DNA from: Candidatus Endomicrobiellum meruensis
Lineage (GTDB): Bacteria > Elusimicrobiota > Endomicrobiia > Endomicrobiales > Endomicrobiaceae
Direction of reading: 5' to 3'
Assembly (NCBI GenBank): GCA_031282625.1
Contig: JAITDI010000040.1
Span: 1 to 58,096 of the forward strand
DNA length: 58,096 nt
In this document: positions 58,068 through 58,096 of the stretch, piece by piece
Numbering within the stretch: the first letter of the stretch is position 1
Layout of the letters: each line of letters begins with the position of its first letter
Notes under the pieces: generated by a model
The model's input: only the letters and a program-made list of their open reading frames with translations
Told to the model about the DNA's origin: nothing
Database searches by the model: none
Position numbers and translations under genes: made by a program

Positions 58068-58096
58068 TAATAAAATTTATGTAAGAGAGGAATGTA

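Overview
The window is AT-rich bacterial DNA, almost all coding, with nearly every gene on the minus strand in long, tightly packed operons. Gene content suggests a small, eroding genome of the Elusimicrobiota type, probably an Endomicrobium-like, insect-gut-flagellate-associated symbiont. The reasons are a complete leucine pathway plus asd kept beside decayed surface-glycan and transposase genes, a Gram-negative envelope gene set, PorV-like barrels encoded with PEGA-domain kinase signalling, and several genes broken by single-base events. The taxon is an inference from gene content; no rRNA or tRNA gene was found.

Layout, left to right. 140-5754: asd and the leu genes (transcribed leuA-leuC-leuD-leuB, then asd). 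5853-8280: a STAS-like (DUF4325) gene, its frameshifted ATPase partner, an IS481-like element with about 33-bp terminal inverted repeats (6691-7795), and a second transposase remnant in the opposite orientation. 8285-16043: a surface-glycan island with an asparagine-synthetase-like gene broken at three homopolymer runs, a 950-residue protein joining two glycosyltransferase-like regions to a methyltransferase, a nucleotide-sugar dehydrogenase, and a second GT2 gene that shares a 121-bp near-identical repeat with the first. 16045-23241: dus, tsaD, a small membrane protein, an S41 protease, an EnvC-like activator, FtsX and glycogen synthase.

23507-36199 is the most distinctive block: ten consecutive minus-strand genes. 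In order of transcription they are a membrane Ser/Thr kinase with periplasmic PEGA domains and a C-terminal zinc ribbon, two or three exported surface proteins, a PorV-like barrel, an exported coiled-coil protein, an FHA protein split by one in-frame TGA from an FHA/beta-propeller membrane protein, a membrane PP2C phosphatase, a stand-alone receiver domain and a PorV/TPR protein. This looks like a phosphothreonine signalling circuit that joins the cytoplasm to the envelope, with writer (kinase), eraser (PP2C) and readers (FHA) together with outer-membrane clients.

36305-39451: scpB, scpA, trpS and an M50 protease behind a good sigma70 promoter. 39625-47448: queA, a SpoIID/LytB protein, queH, ruvB, ruvA, a split autotransporter lying inside the ruvC-ruvA interval, ruvC and yebC. 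47589-53604: a full F1Fo ATP synthase operon (transcribed atpB-E-F-H-A-G-D-C) with an unusually short c subunit. 53644-55848: an O-antigen-ligase-like/TPR protein. The right end turns to the plus strand: a cyclophilin, a DJ-1/PfpI protein, a strong hairpin, about 440 nt without a gene, and a HigB/RelE-type toxin whose promoter carries an operator-like dyad; its antitoxin should lie just beyond the window.
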